Shown here: positions 8,294 to 16,282 of the stretch, in pieces
How the letters are laid out: each line of letters opens with the position of its first letter
Numbering within the stretch: the stretch's first letter is position 1
Origin: Burkholderia sp. WAC0059
Lineage (GTDB): Bacteria; Pseudomonadota; Gammaproteobacteria; Burkholderiales; Burkholderiaceae
Assembly (NCBI RefSeq): GCF_002870125.1
Contig: NZ_PNEO01000021.1
Span: 1 to 64,000 of the forward strand
DNA length: 64,000 bases
Reading direction: 5' to 3'
Program-made: the position numbers and the translations under genes
The notes under the pieces: generated by a model
The model's input: only the letters and a program-made list of their open reading frames with translations
The model's database searches: none
Told to the model about the DNA's origin: nothing

Positions 8294-10183
8294 TTGAACA
8301 TTCGCAAATTCATCGGCGCCACCAGTCGCGACGTGCTGCGCCTCGTGCGCGAAGCGCTGGGCGCCGACGCCGTGGTGTTGTCCAACCGTACGCTCGACGA
8401 CGGCAGCGTGGAAATCGTCGCGCTGGCCGATAGCGAACTGGCCGGCATCGCCCCGGCGGGCGACGCGCTCCACCATGCGCCGTCGGGCGGCGTGGGCGCG
8501 GCGGGCGGCAGCCAGTCGGTGCGCGCCCCGCGCGCGGCCGCGCCCGGCGGCGCCAATCCCTATGCGAGCGGCGGGATGCCCGACGTGTTCTCGTCGGTGT
8601 TCGGCGCGAGCCCGGAAGTGGGCGCCGAGCGCGCGCTGGCTTCGGTCGGCGACGACGCGGCCGAGGAAGACGACGAGCCGGCCGCGCATCTGACGGGCTG
8701 GGCCTCGGCCGCTGATTCGTCCGGCCAGCCGGCGGCGGAAGCCGCGGCGGCGTCGCCGGCCGCCGACGGCTGGCCCGCGGCGAAGGCCGCCGCGCCGGCG
8801 GGTGCGGAAGGCAACGCCGCGCGCCACGGCCAGCCGGCCGGCGCGGCCGCGAGCCCGGCCGCCGTCATGCCGCAACTGCAACTGCCGCAATCTCCTTCCC
8901 AGCCGCGCACGATGGCCGAATCGAACCCCTGGCTCATCGACCACGCGCGCCGCATCGCCAGCAACGAAGCCGGCCAGGGGCAAAACGCGCGGCGCGGCAT
9001 GACGCCGGCCGCCGCGATGGCCAAGGGTCTGGGCATGCCCGCCGCCGATTCGGCGGCCCAGGACGAGGCGACGCCCGAGTGGGCGCGCGAGGCCGCCCAG
9101 CTTGCCGCGCGCCGCGCGGCCCAGCGCTTCGGCATTGCCGAGGAAGCGCCGGCCGCGGGCGCGGGCCTGAACGAGGAGGCGATTCGCGCGCGCCTCGAGC
9201 AGGTCGTCAACGAAACGGTGATGAACGAGCTCGCGTCGATGCGCGGGATGATGGAAGAGCAGTTCGCGGGCCTCATGTGGGGCGACCGCCAGCGCCGCAG
9301 CCCGGTGCAGGGCACGCTCACGCGGCGGCTCTTCGCGGCCGGCTTCTCTGCGCAGCTCGTCAAGATGATGGTCGACCGGCTGCCCGTGGTCGAGGACGTC
9401 GAGGCCGGCATGGAGTGGGTGCAGTCGGTGCTCGAATCGAACCTGCCCGTGCTCGAGAACGAGGACGCGCTGATGGAGCGCGGCGGCGTGTTCGCGCTGA
9501 TGGGGCCGACCGGCGTCGGCAAGACCACGACCACGGCCAAGCTCGCGGCGCGCTGCGTGATGCGCTTCGGCGCGAGCCGCGTCGCGCTGCTCACGACCGA
9601 CAGCTACCGGATCGGCGGCCACGAGCAACTGCGTATTTTCGGCCGGATCCTCGGCGTGTCGGTGCACGCGGTGCGCGACGGCTCGGACCTCCAGCTCGCG
9701 CTCACGGAACTGAAGAACAAGCACATCGTGCTGATCGACACGATCGGCATGAGCCAGCGCGACCGCGCCGTGGCCGACCAGATCGCGATGCTGTGCAGCG
9801 CGGGCCGGCCGGTGCAGCGCCTCCTGCTGCTCGCGGCGACGAGCCACGGCGACACGCTCAACGAGGTCGTGCAGGCCTACCAGAGCGGGCCGGGCGAGGC
9901 GCCGCTCGCGGGCTGCGTGCTGACCAAGCTCGACGAGGCGACCAATCTCGGCGGCGCGCTCGACACGGTGCTGCGCTACAAGCTGCCTGTGCACTACGTG
10001 TCGACCGGCCAGAAAGTGCCCGAGAACCTGTACGTGGCGACGCGGCGGTTCCTGATCCGCAGCGCGTTCTGCATTCCGCGCGAGCACTCGCCGTTCGTGC
10101 CGCACGAGGACGACATTCCCGCATTGCTTTCCGCGCTATCGGCGCGACCGGGCGCGCAGGCTCCCGAGGTTCAGTTTGGATAA
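8294..10183 (+). CDS. flhF: Signal-recognition-particle-type GTPase FlhF
   Basis: FlhF governs the position and number of flagella by placing early basal-body parts. 629 residues, starting at TTG 8294 after GGGGG; the N-terminus MNIRKFIGATSRDVLRLVREALG is typical. About residues 60-330 form an Ala/Gly/Pro-rich low-complexity region. The SRP-type N-domain then precedes the G-domain, with P-loop LMGPTGVGKTTTTAKLAAR near residue 404, TTDSYRIGGHEQL, LIDTIGMSQRD and TKLDEA. The stop overlaps the TTG of the next gene by 8 bases. Confidence 0.95.
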   Translation: MNIRKFIGATSRDVLRLVREALGADAVVLSNRTLDDGSVEIVALADSELAGIAPAGDALHHAPSGGVGAAGGSQSVRAPRAAAPGGANPYASGGMPDVFSSVFGASPEVGAERALASVGDDAAEEDDEPAAHLTGWASAADSSGQPAAEAAAASPAADGWPAAKAAAPAGAEGNAARHGQPAGAAASPAAVMPQLQLPQSPSQPRTMAESNPWLIDHARRIASNEAGQGQNARRGMTPAAAMAKGLGMPAADSAAQDEATPEWAREAAQLAARRAAQRFGIAEEAPAAGAGLNEEAIRARLEQVVNETVMNELASMRGMMEEQFAGLMWGDRQRRSPVQGTLTRRLFAAGFSAQLVKMMVDRLPVVEDVEAGMEWVQSVLESNLPVLENEDALMERGGVFALMGPTGVGKTTTTAKLAARCVMRFGASRVALLTTDSYRIGGHEQLRIFGRILGVSVHAVRDGSDLQLALTELKNKHIVLIDTIGMSQRDRAVADQIAMLCSAGRPVQRLLLLAATSHGDTLNEVVQAYQSGPGEAPLAGCVLTKLDEATNLGGALDTVLRYKLPVHYVSTGQKVPENLYVATRRFLIRSAFCIPREHSPFVPHEDDIPALLSALSARPGAQAPEVQFG

Positions 10184-11063
10184 ATTCGTCACCGACCAGG
10201 CAGAGGGGCTGCGGCGCCTGCTTGGCCGCGGCGGTCCGCACGTGATCGCCGTCGCGGGCGGCTCCGACGGTCTCGGCCGGACGACGACGGTGATCAACCT
10301 GGCCGCCGCGCTGACGGGCCAGGGCAAGAACGTGGTCGTGGTCGACGAGTGGTGCGGCGTGCTGTCGGTGAGTGAGGTGATGGGCGGCTCGGACAGCCTC
10401 GCCTCGGTGGCGCGGGGCGAACTGCCGGTCGCCGAGGCCGTGGCGCGCCACGCGCCCGGTTTCGGCGTGCTGGCCGCGCCGCTCGCGGGCCAGCGCTGGC
10501 TCGCGGGCGCGCCGCTTACCCGGCTGCTGTCGGGCCATGCGGACATCGTGCTGGTCGACGCGCAGCTCGACGTCGACGGGGCGCTCTCGCCGCTGGCGAC
10601 GCAGGCGCACGACCTGATGGTCGTCATGCGCGTCGAGCCCCAGGCGATCACCGACGCCTACGCGTGCGTGAAACGCCTGCACTTCGCGCACGCCGTCGGC
10701 CAGTTGCGCGTGCTGATCAACTGCGTGGAGAGCCAGGCGGAGGCGAAGACGGTGTTCGACAACCTGGCCGGCGTGGCGAGCCGCTACCTGAACGTCGCGC
10801 TCGAGCATGCGGGCTGCATTACCGCCGATCCGTACATGCCGCGCGCGCAGGGCCTCGCGCGCTGCATCGTCGACGCTTTTCCGTCCACGGCCGCGGCGCG
10901 CGACTACCGGCAGCTCGCCGCCGCATTGCAGTACTGGCCGATCCGGCCGGCGCTCTCGGCGCGCGGCGGACCCGGCGGCGCGCCGGAGCCGGCGTCCGGC
11001 TACGCCGGCCGGCAGCAGCAGGGCGACGTGCCGGTGCAGCGGACTTCCGCCCAGCACGCGTAG
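10176..11063 (+). CDS. flhG: MinD/ParA-like flagellar number regulator FlhG (FleN/YlxH)
   Basis: Partner ATPase of FlhF that limits flagellar number. 295 residues, TTG start overlapping the flhF stop. The fold is MinD-like: VIAVAGGSDGLGRTTTVINLAAAL, VVVDEWCG and ADIVLVDAQLDVDGALSPL. The deviant Walker A is degraded: the first signature lysine is Ser and the P-loop lysine is Arg (GLGRT). The usual C-terminal membrane-targeting helix is not obvious; the tail is Pro/Gly/Ala-rich. The position between flhF and fliA supports the identity. Confidence 0.88.
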   Translation: MDKFVTDQAEGLRRLLGRGGPHVIAVAGGSDGLGRTTTVINLAAALTGQGKNVVVVDEWCGVLSVSEVMGGSDSLASVARGELPVAEAVARHAPGFGVLAAPLAGQRWLAGAPLTRLLSGHADIVLVDAQLDVDGALSPLATQAHDLMVVMRVEPQAITDAYACVKRLHFAHAVGQLRVLINCVESQAEAKTVFDNLAGVASRYLNVALEHAGCITADPYMPRAQGLARCIVDAFPSTAAARDYRQLAAALQYWPIRPALSARGGPGGAPEPASGYAGRQQQGDVPVQRTSAQHA

Positions 11064-11108
11064 CGGGACGGGAAACACGGGAAGGGATACGGGATGCAGG
11101 AGAGCATG

Positions 11109-11840
11109 ATGTACAACGCTCAGGGGAAGATTTCCCAGGCCGACGTGCTGGCCAAATACGCGCCGCTCGTGCGGCGTCTCGGACTGCAGCTCGTTGCGAA
11201 GATGCCCGCGAGCGTGGATCTCGACGACCTGATCCAGGCCGGCATGATCGGCCTGCTCGACGCCGCGAACCGCTACAAGGAAGACCAGGGCGCGCAGTTC
11301 GAAACCTACGCGAGCCAGCGCATCCGCGGCGCGATGCTCGACGAGCTGCGCAGCAACGACTGGCTGCCGCGCAGCCTGCGGCGCACCTCGCGCGAGGTGG
11401 AGATGGCGGTGCACCAGGTCGAGCAGCGCCTCGGCCGCTCCGCGAGCGAGGCGGAGGTCGCCGAGCACCTGAGCATGCCGCTCGACGAGTACCAGTCGAT
11501 GCTGCAGGACCTGCACGGCAGCCAGCTCATCTATTACGAGGACTTCGACCGCTCGGCCGAGGACGAGCCGTTTCTCGACCGCTACTGTGTCGACCACTCG
11601 GACCCGCTCTCGGCGCTGCTCGACGGCAGCCTGCGCGGCGCGCTCGTCGAGGCGATCGAGCGCCTGCCCGAGCGCGAGAAGCTCCTGATGTCGCTCTACT
11701 ACGAACGCGGGATGAACCTGCGCGAGATCGGCGCCGTGCTCGAGGTGAGCGAGTCGCGCGTTTGCCAGCTCCATAGCCAGGCGGTGGCGCGTCTGCGCAC
11801 GCGCCTGCGCGAGATGGCCTGGGCCGGCGCGGAAAGCTGA
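11109..11840 (+). CDS. fliA: RNA polymerase sigma-28 factor FliA
   Basis: FliA directs transcription of late (class III) flagellar and chemotaxis genes. About 244 residues. Region 2 includes KYAPLVRRLGLQLVAKMP, DLIQAGMIGLLDAANRYKEDQGAQFETYASQRIRGAM and LRSNDWLPRS. Region 4 includes IERLPEREKLLMSLYYERGMNLREIGAVLEVSESRVCQLHSQA. ATGs at 11094, 11106 and 11109 are all in frame. I chose 11109 because AGGAG at 11098-11102 is 6 bases upstream and the product begins MYNAQGK, usual for Burkholderia FliA. Four matching sigma-28 promoters occur in this window, and its antagonist flgM lies 0.65 kb downstream. Confidence 0.95.
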   Translation: MYNAQGKISQADVLAKYAPLVRRLGLQLVAKMPASVDLDDLIQAGMIGLLDAANRYKEDQGAQFETYASQRIRGAMLDELRSNDWLPRSLRRTSREVEMAVHQVEQRLGRSASEAEVAEHLSMPLDEYQSMLQDLHGSQLIYYEDFDRSAEDEPFLDRYCVDHSDPLSALLDGSLRGALVEAIERLPEREKLLMSLYYERGMNLREIGAVLEVSESRVCQLHSQAVARLRTRLREMAWAGAES

Positions 11841-11934
11841 TCAATTCGGGGGAGGCCGGCCGGGGGTTCCGGCTCGCGTTTTCGCGAATGTCATCGAGCC
11901 GCCCCGCATAGCGACGGCGCGCGCGACACCCGAT

Positions 11935-11980
11935 ACCGGGTTAAGGGAACGGGCGCGTTCCCCCGGTTTCTTCTTTTTCT
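11935..11980 (+). terminator. Rho-independent-type terminator between fliA and flgN
   Basis: GGGAACG (11945-11951) pairs with CGTTCCC (11956-11962) over loop GGCG. An outer ACCGG/CCGGT pair adds to the stem, and a pyrimidine-rich tail with TTTTT follows. It ends the plus-strand flhF-flhG-fliA transcript where it converges on flgN. Confidence 0.6.
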
Positions 11981-11997
11981 CTTTCTTCCAGCCTGGG

Positions 11998-12441
11998 TTA
12001 GAGCCCGAACGCGGGCAGCCGGCCGTCCGGCCCGTAGAACATCGGGTTGCCGCCCTGGTTGCCGCGCAGGATCGCGAGCGCGCGCCGGTTGTGCTCCATG
12101 CGCGTGCGGATCATCAGGCCGACGGTGAAATTGGCGCGGCGCGCGCGCTCGGTCGAGCGGCGCAGCAGCGCCCACTGGTCCGCCACGCGGGCGTCGGCGC
12201 TGCAGGCCATCTCGATGCCCTTGCGGCCGCCGGGCAGGCCCAGCACGGCAAGCTGCGCGTCGCGCGCCTTTTCGAGACCGACGAGGCGCTGCGTCAGCTC
12301 CGCCTTCTGCTCGACGATCGACGGCAGCGTGCCGGCCATGTCGCTCGAAGTGAGCGCCTTCTGCTCGTAGGCGAGCAGCGAGGCATAGGCCTCGACGGCG
12401 GCGTGTTCGTCGATCAGCGTGGCGAGCAGAGTGTTTTTCAT
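11998..12441 (-). CDS. flgN: FlgN-type flagellar export chaperone
   Basis: FlgN is the cytosolic chaperone for the hook-filament junction proteins FlgK and FlgL. 147 residues, largely helical, with a FlgN-like core (LIDEHAAVEAYASLLAYEQKALTSSD, VEQKAELTQRLVGLEKARDAQL, LLRRSTERARRANFTVGLMIRTRMEHNRRALAILRG). The start is ATG at 12441; a longer upstream frame is Arg-rich and overlaps the intergenic region, so it is unlikely. It lies 46 bp after flgM on the same strand, the usual flgMN pair. Confidence 0.9.
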   Translation of the reverse strand: MKNTLLATLIDEHAAVEAYASLLAYEQKALTSSDMAGTLPSIVEQKAELTQRLVGLEKARDAQLAVLGLPGGRKGIEMACSADARVADQWALLRRSTERARRANFTVGLMIRTRMEHNRRALAILRGNQGGNPMFYGPDGRLPAFGL

Positions 12442-12487
12442 CAAAAGCCTGAATTCCGGTCCGGAAAGAAGGGGCGGCCGCCGCCCG

Positions 12488-12835
12488 TCAGCCCGCCGAC
12501 GGCGACTGCAGCAGGTTGCGCACCGTGTCCAGCACGCCGTCGGCAATCTTGCCCGTGTCGATCTGCAGCGTGCCGTTGCGGATCGCGTCCTTGATCGACT
12601 CGACCTGGGTCGTGTCGATGTCGGCGTCGCCGCTTGCCGCCAGCGAACGCAGTTGCGACGACAGCGCCGAAAGGTTCACGTTGGCGTCGCCGCCCGACGC
12701 GCCGGCCGACGAGGCGGTCCCCGCCGTCGTGGCGGCCGCGGTCGCGGTGCTCGCCGCTTCGGCCTGCTGCGTTGACGCGGGGCCGTTCGACGGCACTCTC
12801 GTATTGCTGCTCTGGTTCGTGGAATCGATTTTCAC
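12488..12835 (-). CDS. flgM: Anti-sigma-28 factor FlgM
   Basis: FlgM holds FliA inactive until the hook is complete and FlgM is exported. 115 residues. It has the FlgM N-terminus MKIDST, an Ala/Ser/Thr-rich disordered middle, then the sigma-binding helices (LSALSSQLRSLAASGDADIDTTQVESIKDAIRNGTLQIDTGKIADGVLDTVRNLL). Length is slightly above that of the enteric protein (~97). A sigma-28 promoter precedes it, giving autoregulation. Confidence 0.94.
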   Translation of the reverse strand: MKIDSTNQSSNTRVPSNGPASTQQAEAASTATAAATTAGTASSAGASGGDANVNLSALSSQLRSLAASGDADIDTTQVESIKDAIRNGTLQIDTGKIADGVLDTVRNLLQSPSAG

Positions 12836-12868
12836 GATGGGTTCCTGCTGCTGTCCGGTTTGAGCGTG

Positions 12869-12896
12869 ATAACGGCACGCGCTTCGCCGAACTTTA
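12869..12896 (-). promoter_or_regulatory. Sigma-28 (FliA) promoter of flgMN
   Basis: On the minus strand TAAAGTTC (12896-12889) and GCCGTTAT (12876-12869) match 7/8 and 6/8 of the FliA consensus TAAAGTTT / GCCGATAA. The spacer is 12 bp rather than the usual 11. It lies about 35 bp before the flgM ATG, in the 138-bp gap after flgA. Confidence 0.7.
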
Positions 12897-12973
12897 GCCC
12901 GAACGGCACCGCGCCGGGCACCGCCCGTCCGGCCGCGCCCGCGGGCGCCCGGCGGCGGGGCGGCGCGCTTCGC

Positions 12974-14215
12974 TCAGATCGGAACCTGCACCGTCGAGGC
13001 GTCCTTCACGATGCCGGTTATGATCTGGCCCCCGGCCGTGCGGACCTGAACCCGCTGGCCGGGCGAGGCGTTGTTGAGGACGCTGCCCTCCGACGAAATC
13101 GTGAAGCCGGCGCCGACGGCGACGACCCTGACGGTCTGCCCGATGGTGACGGCCGAGATGCTGCGCAGCATGTCGGTGCGCAGCGGCAGGCCGGCCGTGA
13201 TGCGCTCGAGCGCGACGGCGCCGAGCGCCTGCGACGGATCGGTGATGACGGCCTGCGGCAGGCTGGTGAGGTCGCCGTTGCGCGCCATGACGTCGGCGGG
13301 CGAGAGCGTGTCGCCGGGGCCGATCGTGCGCGCCGCCATGTAATAGGTGGCCATCACGGCGACGTTGCCCTGCACGTAGAGCGTCCACGGCCGCGTGCCG
13401 ATGCAGCGCACGCCGATCGTCGTGCGGCCCCACGGGCGCGCGCCCGGCGGCATGAACGGCTCGAGCGAGGTGCAGGCGGCGAGGCCGCGCGAGAACACCG
13501 GCGCGACGCTCACGCTGATCTGGCCGGGCAGGCCTTGCGACTGCTGCTGGAGAAACGCGAGCGCCGTGGCGCGGATCGCCTCGCCGTCTTCCTGGCCGTT
13601 CGGGAAGGCCGGGTTGGGGGCGAGCGCCGCGTTGTTCGCCGCCGCGTTACCGGCCATATAGGTCGTGCCGGCCGCGCTCGCCGCCGCGTACGGCTGCGAG
13701 CCGCTCGCCCCCGCCGCGGGAACGACGACGGGGGCGACGCTGGCCGCACTCACATGCTGGTACGGCGCCACGTTGGTCTGATAGCGGGACGCGGTCGGCA
13801 GGGCGGCTCTCTCCCGCCCGGCGGCCTGGGCCGCCTGGGCGGCGGCGATGGCCTGCTGGCTGGTTTCGCCGGGGCCGGCGATCCGGACCATCTGGCCGGA
13901 CTCGCTGGAGGACGGCGAGGCGTCGCCCGGCGTCGTGGCGATCGACTGGAAATCGGCGGGAGCGGGCGGCGGGGCGGGCTGCCCGGCCGCCGGCGTGGCG
14001 AGCATCGCGCCCATCGAGGTGGATTCGGTGGCGCTGGCCGACTGGCCCGGTCCCGGAATGTAGACCGGCGCGCTGCCCGACTGCTGCGCCTCGGCGGACC
14101 AGACGGGCAGCAGGACGCCGAGCGCCGCCGCCGCGACGAGCGCGAGTCCGCGCAGTCCTTTCGCGCGGTGCACGTGCCTCGGCCCGGCTGACCGGACAGG
14201 AGCAGGCTGCGGCAT
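12974..14215 (-). CDS. flgA: Flagellar P-ring assembly chaperone FlgA
   Basis: FlgA is the periplasmic chaperone that assists FlgI in forming the P-ring. 413 residues, much longer than enteric FlgA (~220). The N-terminus carries a signal peptide (RGLALVAAAALGVLLPVWSAEA, about 25-47). About 150 residues of Ala/Ser/Pro-rich sequence follow. The C-terminal part holds the SAF/FlgA domains (RTIGPGDTLSPADVMARNGDL, AVALERITAGLPLRTDML, GQRVQVRTAGGQIITGIV). ATG 14215 is chosen because it directly precedes the signal peptide. It is divergent from flgB, sharing an operator. Confidence 0.92.
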   Translation of the reverse strand: MPQPAPVRSAGPRHVHRAKGLRGLALVAAAALGVLLPVWSAEAQQSGSAPVYIPGPGQSASATESTSMGAMLATPAAGQPAPPPAPADFQSIATTPGDASPSSSESGQMVRIAGPGETSQQAIAAAQAAQAAGRERAALPTASRYQTNVAPYQHVSAASVAPVVVPAAGASGSQPYAAASAAGTTYMAGNAAANNAALAPNPAFPNGQEDGEAIRATALAFLQQQSQGLPGQISVSVAPVFSRGLAACTSLEPFMPPGARPWGRTTIGVRCIGTRPWTLYVQGNVAVMATYYMAARTIGPGDTLSPADVMARNGDLTSLPQAVITDPSQALGAVALERITAGLPLRTDMLRSISAVTIGQTVRVVAVGAGFTISSEGSVLNNASPGQRVQVRTAGGQIITGIVKDASTVQVPI

Positions 14216-14250
14216 CGTCGTTCTCCATCGAAGGCATTGATACGCATCGA

Positions 14251-14343
14251 ATTCTAGGCGGCGGCCGTTGTCCGCTAACGCCGAATAGAGGGGCGCTTTC
14301 CCGGCTATTCGTCCGATTGGTTCCTCGGGCCTGCCTCTACCAT
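14251..14343. promoter_or_regulatory. Divergent class II promoters of flgA and flgB (shared FlhDC-like palindrome)
   Basis: CGAATAG (14282-14288) and CTATTCG (14305-14311) form a perfect 7-bp inverted repeat with a 16-bp spacer. Toward flgA, TAGAAT lies at 14251-14256 on the minus strand, 25 bp from the repeat, a 5/6 match to TATAAT. Toward flgB, TACCAT lies at 14338-14343, 26 bp away, a weaker match. The element resembles those before fliE/fliF, fliL, flhB and flhF. FlhDC binding is inferred. Confidence 0.65.
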
Positions 14344-14354
14344 GCCCAACATGA

Positions 14355-14389
14355 GAAAAGGTCTCCGGCCCCGTCGGTCCGGCCTTTTC
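14355..14389 (+). other. Hairpin in the flgB leader
   Basis: GAAAAGG (14355-14361) pairs with CCTTTTC (14383-14389), and an inner CCGG/CCGG pair extends the stem past a 3-base bulge. It would lie a few bases after the predicted flgB transcription start. The T-run is short (TTTT), so it could be a weak attenuator or a stabilising 5' structure. Confidence 0.4.
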
Positions 14390-14429
14390 GCCCATGCCTT
14401 CCCTATCTGTCGTTTCACGGAGAGAGTCG

Positions 14430-14948
14430 ATGCTGGACCAACTCGACGCCGATTTTGCGTTCAATCGCGAAGCCCTCGACGTGCGCGCCACGCGCCAGGC
14501 ACTGCTGTCGTCGAATATCGCCAACGCGGACACGCCGGGCTACCTCGCGCGCGACGTCGACTTTTCGTCGTCGCTCGCGGGCGCGCTGCGCCAGGCCGGC
14601 GCGATGGGGCCGGCGGGCGTGGGCATGGAGAACACCGCGGCGAACGACGTGCCGCTCACCCTGTCCCAGCCGGCCGGCGTGACGAGCACCATGGGGCTCG
14701 CGACGACCGAGCCCGGGCAGATGGCGGGCGACGTCAAGCTGATTCCGACGGGCGGCGAGGCCGAGGCGTATACGAGTCCGGTCGAATACCAGGTGCCGAC
14801 GCAGCCTTCGCTCGACGGCAACACGGTCGACCTCGACGTCGAGCGCGTGCAGTTCGCCAACAACGCGCTGCATTACGAATCCAGCATGACCGAGGTCTCG
14901 GGCCAGATCAAAACCATGATGGACGCCATTACGTCGGGCGGCACCTGA
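14430..14948 (+). CDS. flgB: Flagellar proximal rod protein FlgB
   Basis: FlgB forms part of the proximal rod of the basal body. 172 residues. The rod/hook N-terminal motif (RQALLSSNIANADTPGYLARDVDF) lies at about 25-50. The C-terminal helix (VQFANNALHYESSMTEVSGQIKTMMDAI) completes the D0 domain. Start ATG 14430 follows GGAGAGAG. It is the first gene of the flgBCDEFGHIJ run. Confidence 0.95.
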   Translation: MLDQLDADFAFNREALDVRATRQALLSSNIANADTPGYLARDVDFSSSLAGALRQAGAMGPAGVGMENTAANDVPLTLSQPAGVTSTMGLATTEPGQMAGDVKLIPTGGEAEAYTSPVEYQVPTQPSLDGNTVDLDVERVQFANNALHYESSMTEVSGQIKTMMDAITSGGT

Positions 14949-15018
14949 GCGGCGCGCGCCCAGTCTTCCCGTCTTTACGCAGAACATTCAGGACGAATTC
15001 AGCGAGGTTCACGAGATC

Positions 15019-15450
15019 ATGCCAACCCTGATGAACATCTTCGGCGTCGCCGGCTCCGCGTTGAGCGCCGAGTCCGAGCGGCTGAACGTGACGGCATCCA
15101 ATCTGGCGAATGCCGACAGTACGACGGGGCCGGACGGCCAGCCGTACCGGGCCAAGCAGGTGGTGTTTGCCGTCGATCCGCTCGGCGGCGCGCGCACGGA
15201 GTCGGGGCAGCAGGTCGGCGGCGTGCAGGTGACGGGCGTGGTCGACGACCCCACGCCGATGAAGACGACCTACGACCCGGACAATCCCGCCGCGGACGCG
15301 AACGGCTACGTGACGATGCCGAACGTCAATCCGGTCGAGGAAATGGTGAACATGATCTCGGCGTCGCAATCGTACCAGGCCAACGTCGACGTGCTGAACA
15401 CCGCCAAGCAGCTCATGGTCCAGACACTCTCGATCGGCTCAACTTCCTGA
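15019..15450 (+). CDS. flgC: Flagellar proximal rod protein FlgC
   Basis: FlgC is a proximal rod subunit. 143 residues, the usual family length. The N-terminal motif is SALSAESERLNVTASNLANADSTTG; the C-terminal D0 helix is NPVEEMVNMISASQSYQANVDVLNTAKQLMVQTLSIG. It lies 70 bp after flgB and 10 bp before flgD in the same operon. Confidence 0.96.
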   Translation: MPTLMNIFGVAGSALSAESERLNVTASNLANADSTTGPDGQPYRAKQVVFAVDPLGGARTESGQQVGGVQVTGVVDDPTPMKTTYDPDNPAADANGYVTMPNVNPVEEMVNMISASQSYQANVDVLNTAKQLMVQTLSIGSTS

Positions 15451-15460
15451 GGGGAATGCG

Positions 15461-16237
15461 TTGACCACCTCGTCCAGCACTATCGGCGGCAATTCCGCCA
15501 CCGTCTCGAAGCAGTTGCTCGACACGATGAACGGCACGAATTCGTCGACGTCGTCGTCGTCGAGCACGAGCAGCACGAGCGACCTGCAGTCGACGTTCCT
15601 GCAGTTGCTCGTCACGCAGCTCCAGAACCAGGACCCGACGAGTCCGATGGACAGCTCGCAGATGACCTCGCAGCTCGCCCAGATCGAGACGGTGACGGGC
15701 GTCAATCAGCTCAACACCTCGCTCCAGTCGCTCTCGACGCAGTTGAACGCGACCCAGGAAGCGTCGTCCGCCTCGCTGATCGGTTCGACCGTGCTCGCCC
15801 CGGGCAGCGAGATCTCGGTGACGAGCGGCAACGACATCGCGTTCGGCGTGAAGCTCGCCAACGCCGCCACCAACGTGCAAGTCCTCGTCGAGAACTCCTC
15901 GGGGCAGATCGTCGGCACGGACAATCTCGGCTCGCTGTCGGCGGGCACCACGCCGGTCGTCTGGAGTCCCGTCGACTCGTCGGGCAACGCGCTGCCGAGC
16001 GGCACCTACAAGCTCGTCGCGACGGGCACGATCAACGGCGAGACCGCCACGGCCACGACGCTCACGCCGGCCATCGTCGACGCGATCGTCCAGCAGTCGA
16101 ACGGCACGGCCGGCGCGCTGCTCTCGAACAACGACACGGTCAGCCTGACGTCGCTCGGGGCCATTCTCTCGGCGGGTTCGTCGAATTCGGGTTCCGGTTC
16201 GGGATCGGATTCCGGCTCCTCGGGTTCGGCCTCTTGA
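15461..16237 (+). CDS. flgD: Flagellar hook capping protein FlgD
   Basis: FlgD is the scaffold cap for hook growth. 258 residues. The start is TTG 15461 after GAGGGG at 6-base spacing. The Ser/Thr-rich N-terminus leads to the conserved FlgD core LQSTFLQLLVTQLQNQDPTSPMDSSQMTSQLAQIETVTGVNQLN (about 43-88). The FlgD Tudor and Ig-like domain follows (GVKLANAATNVQVLVENSSGQIV ... SSGNALPSGTYKLVATG). The tail is a Gly/Ser repeat. It precedes flgE, its assembly client. Confidence 0.95.
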   Translation: MTTSSSTIGGNSATVSKQLLDTMNGTNSSTSSSSSTSSTSDLQSTFLQLLVTQLQNQDPTSPMDSSQMTSQLAQIETVTGVNQLNTSLQSLSTQLNATQEASSASLIGSTVLAPGSEISVTSGNDIAFGVKLANAATNVQVLVENSSGQIVGTDNLGSLSAGTTPVVWSPVDSSGNALPSGTYKLVATGTINGETATATTLTPAIVDAIVQQSNGTAGALLSNNDTVSLTSLGAILSAGSSNSGSGSGSDSGSSGSAS

Positions 16238-16282
16238 AGTCTGACTGTTTAATTTTCGGCACTTTCCAGCACGGAGACCGCC

